In this document: one piece after another, positions 48,938-56,954 of the stretch | How positions within the stretch are numbered: the stretch's first letter is position 1 | Layout of the letters: each line of letters opens with the position of its first letter | NCBI RefSeq assembly: GCF_017876595.1 | Contig: NZ_JAGIOG010000001.1 | Coordinates: 3,162,001 to 3,226,000 of the forward strand | Direction of reading: 5' to 3' | Source of the DNA: Aeromicrobium fastidiosum | Lineage (GTDB): Bacteria > Actinomycetota > Actinomycetes > Propionibacteriales > Nocardioidaceae | Length of the DNA: 64,000 nt | The notes under the pieces: model-generated | What the model saw: the letters and a program-made list of their open reading frames with translations, nothing else | What the model was told of the DNA's origin: nothing | Databases searched by the model: none | Program-made: the position numbers and the translations under genes

Positions 48938-49864
48938 ATGAGGCAGATCGGACGCTACCGGCTCGACGAGGTGCACGGGTCCGGGGCCTTCGCGACGGTC
49001 TGGCGCGGCTTCGACACCGAGCTCGAGATCCCGGTCGCGGTCAAGGTGCTCGCCGAGAACTGGTCGCACCATGCCGACGTCCGTGAGCGGTTCCTGGCCG
49101 AGGCCCGGCTGCTGCGGCGCATCGCGAGCGACCGCGTCGTTCGGGTCTACGACGTGGGCACGCACGACGACCAGCCCTACTTCGTCATGGACTTCGTGGC
49201 GGGCGGGACGCTCGACGACGTGGCCGACGGATCGCTCGATCCCGCCGACGCTCTGGCCCTCGCAGAGCAGTCGGCGCGCGCCGTCGCCGAGCTGCACGCC
49301 GCCGGCGTGGTCCACCGCGACGTCAAGCCGAGCAACCTGCTCGTCGACCGCGTCGCCGGAGGCCCGGGTCGCGTGCTCGTGGCCGATCTCGGCAGCGCCA
49401 AACGGCTCGCGGAGGCCTCCGGCATCACGGTCACCACCGGCACCCCGTCGTACATGGCCCCCGAGCAGGCGCTCGGGCGGACGATCGACGAGCGCTGCGA
49501 CGTGTACTCGCTCGGCGTCGTGACCTACGTGCTGCTGACCGGCCAACTGCCCTTCGACGTCTCCGACCCCGTCAGCCTCGTCACCCGTACCGCGGCGCAC
49601 CGACCCGACCGCATCGCGGCACCGCGCCACCTGCCGGCACCAGTCGACCAGACGTCGGTGGACGATCTGCTGGTGCGGTCGATGGCCCTCGACCCGGAGG
49701 CACGCCCGCGCACCGCCGAGGCCTTCGCGGACGCCCTGGCGCATGTGTCCGCGGGTGGGCGGACCGGCAGCGCGTCCCGGGGCTGGAGCGCGCGGGTCGT
49801 CGTGGCGATCGCGGCCGCGCTGTTCACCGCGTCTGCCGTCGCGTCGTTCGTGCTGGTGCGCTGA
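48938..49864 (+). CDS. Membrane Ser/Thr protein kinase, short form
   Basis: 308 residues. The kinase domain covers 1-265: glycine loop GSGAFATVW (15-23), VAVKVL with the ATP-binding Lys near 36, HRDVKPSNLL near 128 (RD kinase), VADLGSAKRL near 150 (DLG in place of DFG), and TPSYMAPEQ near 170. A single membrane helix ends the protein (VVVAIAAALFTASAVASFVLV), and there is no extracellular sensor domain, so signal input must come through a partner. It is divergent from the ECF sigma gene; kinase control of sigma activity is an inference. It is convergent with the SMP-30 gene. Confidence 0.9.
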   Translation: MRQIGRYRLDEVHGSGAFATVWRGFDTELEIPVAVKVLAENWSHHADVRERFLAEARLLRRIASDRVVRVYDVGTHDDQPYFVMDFVAGGTLDDVADGSLDPADALALAEQSARAVAELHAAGVVHRDVKPSNLLVDRVAGGPGRVLVADLGSAKRLAEASGITVTTGTPSYMAPEQALGRTIDERCDVYSLGVVTYVLLTGQLPFDVSDPVSLVTRTAAHRPDRIAAPRHLPAPVDQTSVDDLLVRSMALDPEARPRTAEAFADALAHVSAGGRTGSASRGWSARVVVAIAAALFTASAVASFVLVR

Positions 49865-49867
49865 CCG

Positions 49868-50767
49868 CTACGGGCGTCCCGCGTGCGGGACGTCGACCCG
49901 CATCGTCAGCAGCACGGCCTCCTCGGCGTTCGCCCGGTTGTGCTCGAAGAAGTCGGGAGCCGCGCAGATCAGCAGCGTGCGACCGTCGCTGCCGCCGAGC
50001 TGGCACGCGAAGGCACCCAGCCCCTCAGGCATCGGCACCGACTCGGCGATCTCGCCGCCCGGGGCGACGCGGGCCACGCGGGCGCCGATCGCGTCTGCGA
50101 ACCAGATGTGTCCCTCGGCGTCCAGCGTGCATCCGTCGGGCGCGGGCAGACCGGCACCCAATGCCTCCATCACGTCCGTCGTCTCCGGCACCTCGCCCAT
50201 CGAGCCCCACACGCGCCGGTCCACCAGCGAGCCGTCGTCGGCGATCGTGAACGCCACGAACCCGGCACCCGTCGTCTCGGCCACGACGAGGGTCGTCCCG
50301 TCGGGGGTGATGACCGAGCCGTTGGGGAAGTTGAGGCCCTCGGCCACGACGGTCACGGTCCCGTCGGGGTCGACGCGCGCGAGGCTCGCCGTGGCCATGC
50401 CGTCCCCGCCCATGAGGTCGAAGCCGAAGTTGCCGACGTACACACGGCCTCGGTCGTCGACGACCATGTCGTTGAGGTGCCCGCCGGCCACGGCCGACAG
50501 ATCGGCGTAGTGCTCGACGACGCCGTCCGGCCCCCGACGCAGCAGGTGGCGGTCCTTCATCGAGACCACGACGAGCGATCCGTCCGGCAGCCAGCCCATG
50601 CCGGACGGCTGCTCCTCGACGTCGAACTGGTGGGTCTCGACGCCTTCGGGGGTCACGGTGTAGACGGCCCGGCGGTAGAAGTCGGACACCCACCACTGAC
50701 CGTCGTGCCACCGGGGACCTTCGTAGAACCTGCCGCCGGTGACCAGGGTGGTGAGCTCGCGTGCCAT
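49868..50767 (-). CDS. SMP-30/gluconolactonase-family protein
   Basis: 299 residues, a six-bladed beta-propeller hydrolase. The N-terminal Glu ligand is in GGRFYEGPRWHDGQWWVSDF; HLNDMVVDDRGRVYVGNFG near 125 holds the Asn/Asp metal ligands, and FPNGSVITPDG and DGCTLDAEGHIWFADA complete the site. Family members hydrolyse sugar lactones or related esters with a divalent metal. The true substrate is unknown. A GGGAG ribosome site lies seven bases before ATG 50767. The gene ends three bases after the kinase stop, tail-to-tail, with a GTCCCGC/GCGGGAC hairpin (49876-49891) at the junction. Confidence 0.9.
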   Translation of the reverse strand: MARELTTLVTGGRFYEGPRWHDGQWWVSDFYRRAVYTVTPEGVETHQFDVEEQPSGMGWLPDGSLVVVSMKDRHLLRRGPDGVVEHYADLSAVAGGHLNDMVVDDRGRVYVGNFGFDLMGGDGMATASLARVDPDGTVTVVAEGLNFPNGSVITPDGTTLVVAETTGAGFVAFTIADDGSLVDRRVWGSMGEVPETTDVMEALGAGLPAPDGCTLDAEGHIWFADAIGARVARVAPGGEIAESVPMPEGLGAFACQLGGSDGRTLLICAAPDFFEHNRANAEEAVLLTMRVDVPHAGRP

Positions 50768-50850
50768 GGGTGACTCCCGTCTCGCCGGACGGACGCCCGC
50801 ACGGCCTGTGAGGTGATGCGAGTCACACTAGCGTCGCGGGTACGCCGCGC

Positions 50851-51216
50851 TCAGCGTCGCCCTCGGTCGGCGAGGACGGCTGCGACGTTGAGGCTGGCCC
50901 ACGTGAGCGTCGCGCCCAGCACCTTGGCCTTGGCGGTCTTCGTCCGCGCCTCGGGCGTCAGCATCGCCGCGTCGGAGAGGTCGAGCACGACTCGCGCGAT
51001 CATCGCGTGCTCACGCGCCTGCGGCGACGGTGCCAGCAGCGCCAGCGCGCTGAGTGCCAGGTCGCGCGGCCCGAACATGCGCGCCACCAGGTCGTACTCC
51101 GGCTGCTTGAGCGGGCTCCTGGTCAGCGCGTTGCCGAGGTGGCGCGGCTTGGCGAGGGCGTACACCGCGTAGCCGGCGGTCGCTGCGGACATGAGGTGGC
51201 TGTAGCTGGGCGTCAT
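50851..51216 (-). CDS. Small protein of unknown function, 121 residues
   Basis: Mostly helical with two or three moderately hydrophobic segments (AATAGYAVYALAK, DLALSALALLAPS, LGATLTWASLNVAAVLA), probably membrane-associated. YDLVARMFGPRDLALS is the most motif-like block and resembles membrane proteins annotated DUF4267, but I am not sure of that. TAGCGT (51223-51228, minus strand) lies six bases before ATG 51216, supporting both the gene and its start. Confidence 0.62.
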   Translation of the reverse strand: MTPSYSHLMSAATAGYAVYALAKPRHLGNALTRSPLKQPEYDLVARMFGPRDLALSALALLAPSPQAREHAMIARVVLDLSDAAMLTPEARTKTAKAKVLGATLTWASLNVAAVLADRGRR

Positions 51217-51378
51217 GGCTCGACGCTATGGCCGCGCGCGCCACCGCGCACGTCCGGTGGGTGCGTCGATGCCGAGCGCAGGACCGGCGATGAGGATTTG
51301 CGGCTGCCAGCACTACCCGAAGCCCTCATCGCCGGTCGCGGATCCGCTCGGTCAAGCCCACGGCCTCGCAAGGTGACC

Positions 51379-52944
51379 TCACGCCACGAGCGGGTACGCC
51401 ACGAACAGCACCGCGGCACCGGCGGCACCCAGCGCGTACGTCGTCGACTTGAGCACCGCTCCGAACCGCATGCGCAGCTTGGTGACGCTCTGCAGCGCGA
51501 GGAACGCGCATGCCAGCGGCATCAGCAGCCAGCACACGCCCCAGGCGGAGAAGACGTCATCGGGCCACGTCAGGTCGGCGGCGGCCGCGAGCCCTGCCAC
51601 GACCGCGACGTACGCCGGGAACAGCATCGGGACGGACCCGCGCAGCGCGGCCCCGCCGGCACGCCGGACGCCCCGGCGCATGTCGGCGTCGACGAGTCGC
51701 GCGGGGCGCGGCTCCCCCACGGCCGGCCCGCTGAGCGCGCCCAGGAACGACACCCGCCGCAGCAGCAGGATCACCACGGCCAGCACGACGGCCAGCATCC
51801 ACCACGCCGCGGCATCGGCGTCCTGCATCGCCGGTGGCCGGTACTCGAACGGCACGAACGAGGTGGTCAGCCACACGAGCGCCGGCACGAGCGCGACGAC
51901 GAACGCGCTGAGACTCAGCCCGACGGCGAAGGTCTGCAGCTTGCTGACCCGCGTGACGACGTCCGTGCGGGCGGCGGGAGCGGCTGGGCCGTGACCCGTC
52001 GAGTCGACCGACAACGGACGCGGGAAGGACGGCTCCCGCGCCACCTCGGCGCCGCGAGCCGCCGAGGTGATCGGGACGTCGGGCACGGTGCCGAGCGCGG
52101 CCAGCGCCGCGAGCATCTCGTGCACGGTCTGGAATCGGTCGGCTGGCTCGACGGCCATGGCCCTGGCGACGACCGCCGCGAGCGCAGCCGGAACCTCGGG
52201 CGTGATGGCCCGTGGATCGGGACGCGGGTGGTTGCGGTGGGCCAGCAGCTGGGCGGCCATCGTCCCCTCGAACGGCGGGCGCCCGGTCAGGCACTCGTAC
52301 AGCAGGCAGCCGACCGAGTAGATGTCGCTGCGCTCGTCGGCACGACCGTCGAACTGCTCGGGTGCCATGTAGTGCGGCGTCCCGGCGACCGTCGCGGTGG
52401 CGTCGGAGGCCGCGCGGGCGATGCCGAAGTCGACGATCTTGACCGCACCGCCACCCGTCACCAGCACGTTGGCGGGCTTGATGTCGAGGTGCAGGATGCC
52501 GGCCTCGTGGCAGGCGGCGAGGCCCTCCAGCACGCCACGCACGACGATGACCGACCGCAGGCTGGGCCCCTTCAGCGCGAGCAGGTCCTTGAGCGACGTG
52601 CCCTCGACCAGCTCCATGACGAGGTGCGGGGTGATCTCCCCGTCACCGTCGGCCATGTGGACGAGGTCGTGCACCGTGACGACGTGCGGGTGCGACACCC
52701 GCGCGAGGGTCGCCACCTCACGGGTGATGCGACGCATCGCGCGCGGGTCGTCGGCCAGGAAGTGCGAGAACCGCTTGATCGCGACCTCGCGGTGCAGCTG
52801 GCTGTCACGGGCGCGGAAGACGACGCCGTGGTTGCCGGCACCGATACGGCCCAGCAGCTCGAAGCGCTGGTCGACGGGTACCGTGCCCGCGGCCGACGGC
52901 GAGGAGGAGCCGACGGGACGGGTCGCGAGAGGGTCTGGCGTCAC
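51379..52944 (-). CDS. Ser/Thr protein kinase with multi-helix membrane domain
   Basis: 521 residues. The cytosolic kinase domain (about 25-290) has GAGNHGVVF, VAIKRF, LHLDIKPANVL (HLD instead of HRD, so a non-RD catalytic loop), VDFGIA and TPHYMAPEQF. A linker leads to a C-terminal membrane domain with about five helices (345-521), not the usual single helix plus sensor. The start is GTG 52944 because AGGAGG lies six bases upstream; the ATG at 52950 overlaps that site. The FHA gene ends 68 bp upstream on the same strand, so the two may form one transcription unit, kinase downstream. Confidence 0.9.
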   Translation of the reverse strand: MTPDPLATRPVGSSSPSAAGTVPVDQRFELLGRIGAGNHGVVFRARDSQLHREVAIKRFSHFLADDPRAMRRITREVATLARVSHPHVVTVHDLVHMADGDGEITPHLVMELVEGTSLKDLLALKGPSLRSVIVVRGVLEGLAACHEAGILHLDIKPANVLVTGGGAVKIVDFGIARAASDATATVAGTPHYMAPEQFDGRADERSDIYSVGCLLYECLTGRPPFEGTMAAQLLAHRNHPRPDPRAITPEVPAALAAVVARAMAVEPADRFQTVHEMLAALAALGTVPDVPITSAARGAEVAREPSFPRPLSVDSTGHGPAAPAARTDVVTRVSKLQTFAVGLSLSAFVVALVPALVWLTTSFVPFEYRPPAMQDADAAAWWMLAVVLAVVILLLRRVSFLGALSGPAVGEPRPARLVDADMRRGVRRAGGAALRGSVPMLFPAYVAVVAGLAAAADLTWPDDVFSAWGVCWLLMPLACAFLALQSVTKLRMRFGAVLKSTTYALGAAGAAVLFVAYPLVA

Positions 52945-53011
52945 GCGCATCCTCCTGCTCCGGCTCGTCGATCGGGACACCTCGACGGTACGGCGTCCGG
53001 GTCCATTGTCC

Positions 53012-53971
53012 CTAGTGACTGGTGAGTCCCTGCAGATGCACGGTGCCGGCCGTGTCGAACGCCGCGACGACCGTGACGCCGGCCAGCTTGATGACCGCGC
53101 CGCCGTTCAGCGTCGTCCAGTCGTCGCCGTCGATGCGGTGACCGTCGACGACCGTGCCGTTGGTGCTGCCGAGGTCCTTGATCTGCCACTGCATGCCGCT
53201 GCGCCGGATCGCCGCGTGGCGGTGCGACACCTCGGGCTCCTCGAACGTCACGGGGCTCTCGGCGAGACGGCCGAGCACGGCACCGTCGGGACCGATCGCG
53301 ACCGAGTGGCCGTTGCGCTCCAGGCGCAGCAGGCCTGCGACGTTCATGGTGGGCGAGCTGTCGGCGAGGTCGGGCACCAGCGCCGGAAATCCCATCGTCG
53401 CGTCGGGGTCGATCGTCGGACGACGCGGTGCGTCCGAGACGACGTCCCACCCGACCGGGCCGCCTGTCGTGCTGGTCGCTGCGACGGGCTCCGGGACCCG
53501 GCGAGCGGCCTCGGCGCGGCCGCTGCCCCGTGCGGGCGGCACCCAGCCCGACCGCAGGCCGGGATCGACCTCGACGACGACACGGACGTGCGACGGAACC
53601 GCCCATCCGGCGCGCTCAGCGTGATCGGCGTAGAGGCGCGCACCGTCCTCGCCGAGGCGTTCGAGGTCACCGTCGGGATCGAGCCGATCGAGGTCCTCGG
53701 GGGCGACCCGCACAACGAGCTCGCTGAACGCGAGGCGCTCCCCGCTGGGCATGATGACGTGCTGCCCCGTGAGGGCTCGGACGAAGCGGCGACGCAGTAC
53801 CGCCGCCGAGCCGGTGGGGTACGACACGAGCTTCGCGGCGACCTCGGTGGCGGCGGCCTTCTTCGACCCCGTACCGAACACGCTCTGGGCGACGCGCAGC
53901 GCGATCCACACGACCGCCACGAAGACGACGAGGATCAGCAGGTTCATCGTGAGAGTCGAGAGTGTGCCCAT
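53012..53971 (-). CDS. FHA-domain membrane-anchored protein
   Basis: 319 residues. One membrane helix (LLILVVFVAVVWIALRVA, 10-27) leads a region like the FhaA N-terminal DUF3662 fold (RRFVRALTGQHVIMPSGE ... ARLYADHAERAGWAVP, 60-145). A linker then precedes the FHA domain (225-315): GAVLGRLAESPVTFEEPEVSHRHA with the phospho-Thr-binding Arg, Ser and His, and DLGSTNGTVVDG. FHA domains read phosphothreonine made by kinases such as the adjacent one. GACGAT lies six bases before ATG 53971 on its strand. Confidence 0.9.
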   Translation of the reverse strand: MGTLSTLTMNLLILVVFVAVVWIALRVAQSVFGTGSKKAAATEVAAKLVSYPTGSAAVLRRRFVRALTGQHVIMPSGERLAFSELVVRVAPEDLDRLDPDGDLERLGEDGARLYADHAERAGWAVPSHVRVVVEVDPGLRSGWVPPARGSGRAEAARRVPEPVAATSTTGGPVGWDVVSDAPRRPTIDPDATMGFPALVPDLADSSPTMNVAGLLRLERNGHSVAIGPDGAVLGRLAESPVTFEEPEVSHRHAAIRRSGMQWQIKDLGSTNGTVVDGHRIDGDDWTTLNGGAVIKLAGVTVVAAFDTAGTVHLQGLTSH

Positions 53972-54072
53972 GGCATCATCGTCAGGGTCCGACCCGCTGA
54001 TGGCCCAGCCGGCACGGAACATGTTCCAGCCCGGCCGGCACCCCACTGGCCCTCACCCGACGGAGAAACCTC

Positions 54073-54807
54073 GTGCTGCACATCGCCTGGACCATCGACG
54101 GTCACGCGACCGGCGAGGCGACGATCGCCCAGGGGGCGACGTTCATCCTGGCCCGTCGCATGAACCTGCCGCCGCAGCAGGCCGTCGTCGCCGAGACGAT
54201 CGACGGATCGAGCTACGTGTTCGTCCGGCTGCCCCACGTCAGCGATCCTGCGCTCGTCGTCACCGCGACGGCGTCCCACCCCGTGGTCCACCGGGGCCAG
54301 CGCGACAACGGCGCGATCGTCGAGGTCACGACCCCGACCGGCGGCTCCACGACACCTGCTCCGGGCCAGAAGCTCTCGCTGACCGACAGCGGCAGCCGGA
54401 TCGAGCTGCGCTTCCCCGATCTGGCGTTCGCCGCGACCGTCACCTTCACGCTGCCCGACCTGCCCGATGGCTCCGGCACGGTCCAGCTGGGAGTCGACTC
54501 CCTGCAGCACGACGACACGTGGCTCATCGGCGCGATCGCGGTGGCGCTGTCGCCCGACGGCGGAGTGGTCGCCCACGGTGACCTCAAGCGGGCCTTCGCG
54601 CTGTGGCGCGGCACGGACGAGCACAGCGACGGCGCGTTCGACCGCAACGTGCTGCGCCCGGCACTCGCGGCCCGTGGTCTCGAAGCCGGACCGCGGATGA
54701 ACAAGATCGTGCTGCTGGTCGAGCGCTGCCGCCGTACCGCCGAGTTCCCGTCACGCGTGCTCGACGACGTCCGCGACCGCCTCACGGCGCTCGACGGCGA
54801 CGCCTGA
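54073..54807 (+). CDS. Protein of unknown function next to kinase/FHA genes, 244 residues
   Basis: Starts at GTG 54073 with GGAG seven bases upstream. The N-terminal 170 residues are beta-rich (HIAWTIDGHATGEATIAQG, IELRFPDLAFAATVTFTLPD, GVDSLQHDDTWLIGAIAVAL). Residues 180-240 are helical and charged (LKRAFALWRGTDEHSDGAFD, MNKIVLLVERCRR) and could be a small nucleic-acid- or protein-binding domain. No membrane segment or signal peptide is present. It is divergent from the FHA gene, 101 bp away. I considered TerD-like, but the TerD acidic motifs are absent. A role in the local phospho-signalling set is inferred from position only. Confidence 0.7.
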   Translation: MLHIAWTIDGHATGEATIAQGATFILARRMNLPPQQAVVAETIDGSSYVFVRLPHVSDPALVVTATASHPVVHRGQRDNGAIVEVTTPTGGSTTPAPGQKLSLTDSGSRIELRFPDLAFAATVTFTLPDLPDGSGTVQLGVDSLQHDDTWLIGAIAVALSPDGGVVAHGDLKRAFALWRGTDEHSDGAFDRNVLRPALAARGLEAGPRMNKIVLLVERCRRTAEFPSRVLDDVRDRLTALDGDA

Positions 54808-54819
54808 CAGACTCGACGC

Positions 54820-55392
54820 ATGGACTGGGACGAGCTGGGCGACACGCTGGCCGACATCGCGAGCCTTCCGAACCGGGCGGCCCGTCTGACGGAGTACGAC
54901 CAGTTGCTGGCGACGTTCGCGCCTGGCGACGAGGGACGCGCCGAGGTGCTGATGTGCCGGGCCGACGAGCTCGTCGACGACGATCTGCTCGATGAGGCCG
55001 AGGCCGCCTACGGGGCCGCCGTCGAGGACGGCGGTCGCACCGTGCTCGACCCGCACGTCGGGCTGCTCGTCGTCGCCCTCCAGCGCGAGGACGAGGCTCG
55101 GGTCGACGAGCTGCTCACCCGGCTGATCGCGCTGAGCCGCGCCGACGAGCTCGTGCTCGGCGACTACGAGTGGATCGCCGAGTCGCTCGAGGACGCCGGT
55201 CGCCTGCGCGCGGCCCTGCGCTGGTTCACGATCCCGCTGCGCGACATCCAACCCGGCGACCTCGACCTGATGCCGCCCTTGTGCCTCGACGGACGCTTTC
55301 GCGTCCGCCGGGCGCTCGGCCTGCCGGTCGACGCCTACGACGAGGCCCACGACGTGTGGCACGAGGTCAACGCGGCGCAGCCCCAAAGCTGA
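54820..55392 (+). CDS. TPR-like protein of unknown function, 190 residues
   Basis: All-helical, acidic protein with TPR-like pairs (EAEAAYGAAVEDGGRTVLDP, ARVDELLTRLIALSRADE, WIAESLEDAGRLRAALRWFT). The C-terminal part (LDGRFRVRRALGLPVDAYDEAHDVW) resembles a tail seen in SEC-C/TPR-like actinobacterial proteins. No enzyme motif is visible. It begins 12 bp after the previous gene and CAGACT lies six bases before ATG 54820, so it may have its own leaderless start as well. The deletion scar begins two bases after its stop. Confidence 0.72.
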   Translation: MDWDELGDTLADIASLPNRAARLTEYDQLLATFAPGDEGRAEVLMCRADELVDDDLLDEAEAAYGAAVEDGGRTVLDPHVGLLVVALQREDEARVDELLTRLIALSRADELVLGDYEWIAESLEDAGRLRAALRWFTIPLRDIQPGDLDLMPPLCLDGRFRVRRALGLPVDAYDEAHDVWHEVNAAQPQS

Positions 55393-55393
55393 C

Positions 55394-55507
55394 TCAGCCC
55401 CACGTCGTCTCGCCGTGCCGGTCGACGAACCGTCCCGAGGCGTGACCGGGACCCTCGGTGGCCAGCTGCACGATCGCGTCGGTTCCCTCCGTGACGGTCT
55501 GCGGGCC
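55394..55507 (-). pseudogene. 3' remnant of a short-chain dehydrogenase gene
   Basis: Reading the minus strand, the last 36 codons before TGA 55394 encode TVTEGTDAIVQLATEG followed by ASGRFVDRHGETTWG. This is the C-terminal signature of a common actinobacterial SDR group (EEGADT.VWLAT ... SGRFF.DR). Nothing upstream on that strand continues the SDR fold: the Rossmann and YxxxK parts are missing, and the sequence instead runs antisense into the regulator remnant. The gene has lost about 85 percent of its length. Confidence 0.68.
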
Positions 55508-55514
55508 GCTGTGC

Positions 55515-56006
55515 CCGTGGTGGAACCGCGGGTGGGCGGCCCTGCTCGGCGATCCGTCGGGCGTCCCCCACACCCGGCGCAACTTCGCCCGCGACACCTT
55601 TGCGGCCGACTCTGGCGACGGCGTCGCACAGCTCGCCCACTGGCCGGTCGTGTCGTCCGATGCGGACGAGATCGGTGCGGCCGTCGTGTCCGACCTGCGC
55701 CGGGCGACGGGACGCTTCCCGGACGACCGCCACCTCGCTGCACTGGTGCGTGACCTGCGGACGACCAGCGCACGGTTCGACGAGCTGTGGGGCTCCGGCG
55801 CGGTGGGGGCCCATCGCGAGGCCCACAAGACCATCCACCATCCCGCCGTCGGACCGGTCACGGTCGACTGCGACGTGCTGAGCGACGGCGACGCAGAGCT
55901 CAAGATCGTCGTGCTCACCACCGTGCCGGGCAGCGAGGACGACTCGAAGTTCCGGCTCGCCCTGCTCGCGGGCGTCCACGACACCCGCGAGCACGCTCGA
56001 GGCTGA
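55515..56006 (+). pseudogene. 3' remnant of an XRE/MmyB-type regulator gene
   Basis: The plus strand encodes most of an MmyB-like ligand-binding domain: WWNRGWAALLGDPSG, RRNFARDTF, DLRRATGRFPDDRHLAALVR, RFDELWGSGAVGAHRE, KTIHHPAVGPVTVDCDVL and LTTVPGSEDDSKFRLALLAGV. The N-terminal helix-turn-helix and the first part of the ligand domain are absent; the frame can open at GTG 55458 but then begins with non-homologous sequence antisense to the SDR remnant. Full relatives are near 270-290 residues; about 164 remain. It could still be translated but cannot bind DNA in the usual way. Confidence 0.68.
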
Positions 56007-56030
56007 TCGGACGACGTGCCGGACGTCGCG

Positions 56031-56954
56031 TCAGTCGACGGTGATGACGATCTTGCCGCGCGTGTGACCCTCCTGGCTGAGATCCCAAGCCTTCTGCGCA
56101 TCCGCGAGCGCGAACGTCGCGGCGATCTCGACAGTCAGCTTGCCGTCGTCGGCCAGCGCCGCGAGGGCGTCGAGGTCGTCGGCGTCAGGAGTGACGAACA
56201 CGTAGTGACCGCCCATGTCCTTGACCACAGGGTCGATGACCGATGCGATGCGCCCGGGCGACGAATCGGCGAGCAGGCCCGGGCTGATCGCCAGGTCGCT
56301 GCCGTTGAGGTCGAGCACCGCGTCGACACCGTCGGGGAACTCGGCGCGCACCCGCTCGACCAGCCCGTCGCCGTACGTGAACGGGACGACGTCGAGCGCT
56401 CGCAGGTAGTCGTGGTTGACCTCGGAGGCCGTACCCAGCACCCGCAATCCCAACGCTCGCGCGATCTGCACCGCGAACAGGCCCACTCCCCCGGACGCCG
56501 CGTGGATCAGCACGGTCTCGCCGGCCTTCACATCGAGGTGGTGGACGAGCGACTGGTAGGCCGTCAGACCCGCCAACGGGACGGCCGCCGCCTCGGCGAA
56601 GCTCAGCGACTGAGGCTTCTTGGTGACCGTGCGGATCGGGGCGGACACCTTCTGCGCGTACGTGCCACCGTGCACGGCGTCCTTGCGCACGTAGCCGAAC
56701 ACTTCGTCGCCGGGTGCCAGTGTCGTGACGGCCGGACCCACCGCCTCCACGACGCCGGCAACGTCCCAGCCCGGTGTCACCGGGAAGAACGTGTCGAGGG
56801 CACCGTCGAGGCCGCCGGACCCGATCTTCCAGTCGACCGGGTTGACCGAGGACGCCTTGACGGCGACCTTGACCCAGTCGGGACCGATCTTGGGCTCGTC
56901 GACCTCGGTCAGCTCGAGCGGGTTGCCGTAGGCGCTGTAGGTGATCGCCTTCAT
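56031..56954 (-). CDS. NADP-dependent quinone-oxidoreductase-like enzyme (MDR)
   Basis: 307 residues, zinc-free medium-chain dehydrogenase/reductase. The N terminus MKAITYSAYGNPLELTEVDEP, VNPVDWKIGSG, and FPVTPGWDVAGVVEAVGP are typical. The NADP loop LIHAASGGVGLFAVQIARALG lies near 145-165. It reduces quinones or activated alkenes; the exact substrate is unknown. Catalytic-zinc cysteines are absent. A CTCCTG segment (AGGAG-like on the coding side) precedes ATG 56954, which shares its last base with the stop of the upstream repeat-protein gene, so the two are coupled. Confidence 0.91.
   Translation of the reverse strand: MKAITYSAYGNPLELTEVDEPKIGPDWVKVAVKASSVNPVDWKIGSGGLDGALDTFFPVTPGWDVAGVVEAVGPAVTTLAPGDEVFGYVRKDAVHGGTYAQKVSAPIRTVTKKPQSLSFAEAAAVPLAGLTAYQSLVHHLDVKAGETVLIHAASGGVGLFAVQIARALGLRVLGTASEVNHDYLRALDVVPFTYGDGLVERVRAEFPDGVDAVLDLNGSDLAISPGLLADSSPGRIASVIDPVVKDMGGHYVFVTPDADDLDALAALADDGKLTVEIAATFALADAQKAWDLSQEGHTRGKIVITVD

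Noticed and set aside
53025..53050. CTGCAGATGC at the end of the FHA gene resembles the loop of the secDF hairpin repeats
   Set aside because: Only about ten bases match, within coding sequence and without the stems.
54073..54807. TerD-family assignment for the 244-residue protein
   Set aside because: The order of strands is loosely similar, but the calcium-binding acidic motifs of TerD are missing.
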